Source: Eubacteriales bacterium (GTDB taxonomy: Bacteria; Bacillota; Clostridia; Christensenellales; CAG-138). From it: DNA of 5,393 nt. The notes under the pieces are model-generated. The model saw only the letters and a list, made by a program, of their open reading frames with translations. It was not told the origin of the DNA and ran no database searches. Location: NCBI GenBank assembly GCA_028701165.1, contig JAQVRG010000119.1, positions 1 to 5,393 on the forward strand, written 5' to 3'. A program made the position numbers and the translations under genes. Positions 5,369 to 5,393 of the stretch are shown here, piece after piece. Position 1 is the stretch's first letter, and every line of letters begins with the position of its first letter.

Positions 5369-5393
5369 CCGTTTGCAATGGTTCGCATACGCC

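Noticed and set aside
1..5393. Undescribed multi-gene defence or mobile system
   Set aside because: All five genes belong to known chromosomal families, with uniform composition, and no direct repeats, integrase, transposase or attachment-like sequences are visible.

Overview
The window fits a moderately GC-rich, anaerobic Gram-positive bacterium, most likely a member of the Clostridia (Bacillota). This rests on four things. There is a phosphate butyryltransferase (Ptb) of fermentative type. There is a DegV-family fatty-acid-binding protein. There is a DUF362 protein carrying a two-cluster ferredoxin domain. AGGAGG-type ribosome sites and extended TATAAT promoters precede several genes. The assignment to class is inference; no rRNA or other phylogenetic marker is present.

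Layout. (1) Positions 1-749 hold the C-terminal ~248 residues of Ptb, cut by the left edge. It is followed after 40 bp by a complete fold-type I PLP aminotransferase (790-1977) on the same strand with a strong ribosome site; the two probably form the end of one operon. (2) A long A/T-flanked hairpin (1987-2023) lies between convergent genes and can terminate transcription from both sides. (3) A DegV/FakB-type gene lies on the minus strand (2034-2894). (4) A 117-bp divergent intergenic region carries a good extended -10 promoter for the plus strand and a weaker candidate for the minus strand. (5) A DUF362/ferredoxin protein occupies 3012-4115. (6) A 163-bp gap contains a plausible promoter and a leader hairpin. 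(7) An MreB/Mbl-type actin homologue (4279-5325) follows and is closed by a textbook rho-independent terminator.

Functional reading. The left pair fits amino-acid or acyl-CoA fermentation: transamination gives a 2-keto acid, and Ptb converts an acyl-CoA to an acyl phosphate for ATP generation by a kinase. No kinase or keto-acid oxidoreductase is visible here, so that pathway link is inference. The DegV, DUF362 and MreB genes look like separate transcription units for lipid/fatty-acid handling, an unknown redox function and cell-shape control. I see no mobile element, CRISPR array, tRNA, rRNA, phage gene or obvious new multi-gene system. The points most worth a second look are the apparent lack of a ribosome site (possible leaderless start) for the DegV gene, its altered fatty-acid headgroup motifs, and the stand-alone mreB unit with its unusual promoter spacer and leader hairpin.
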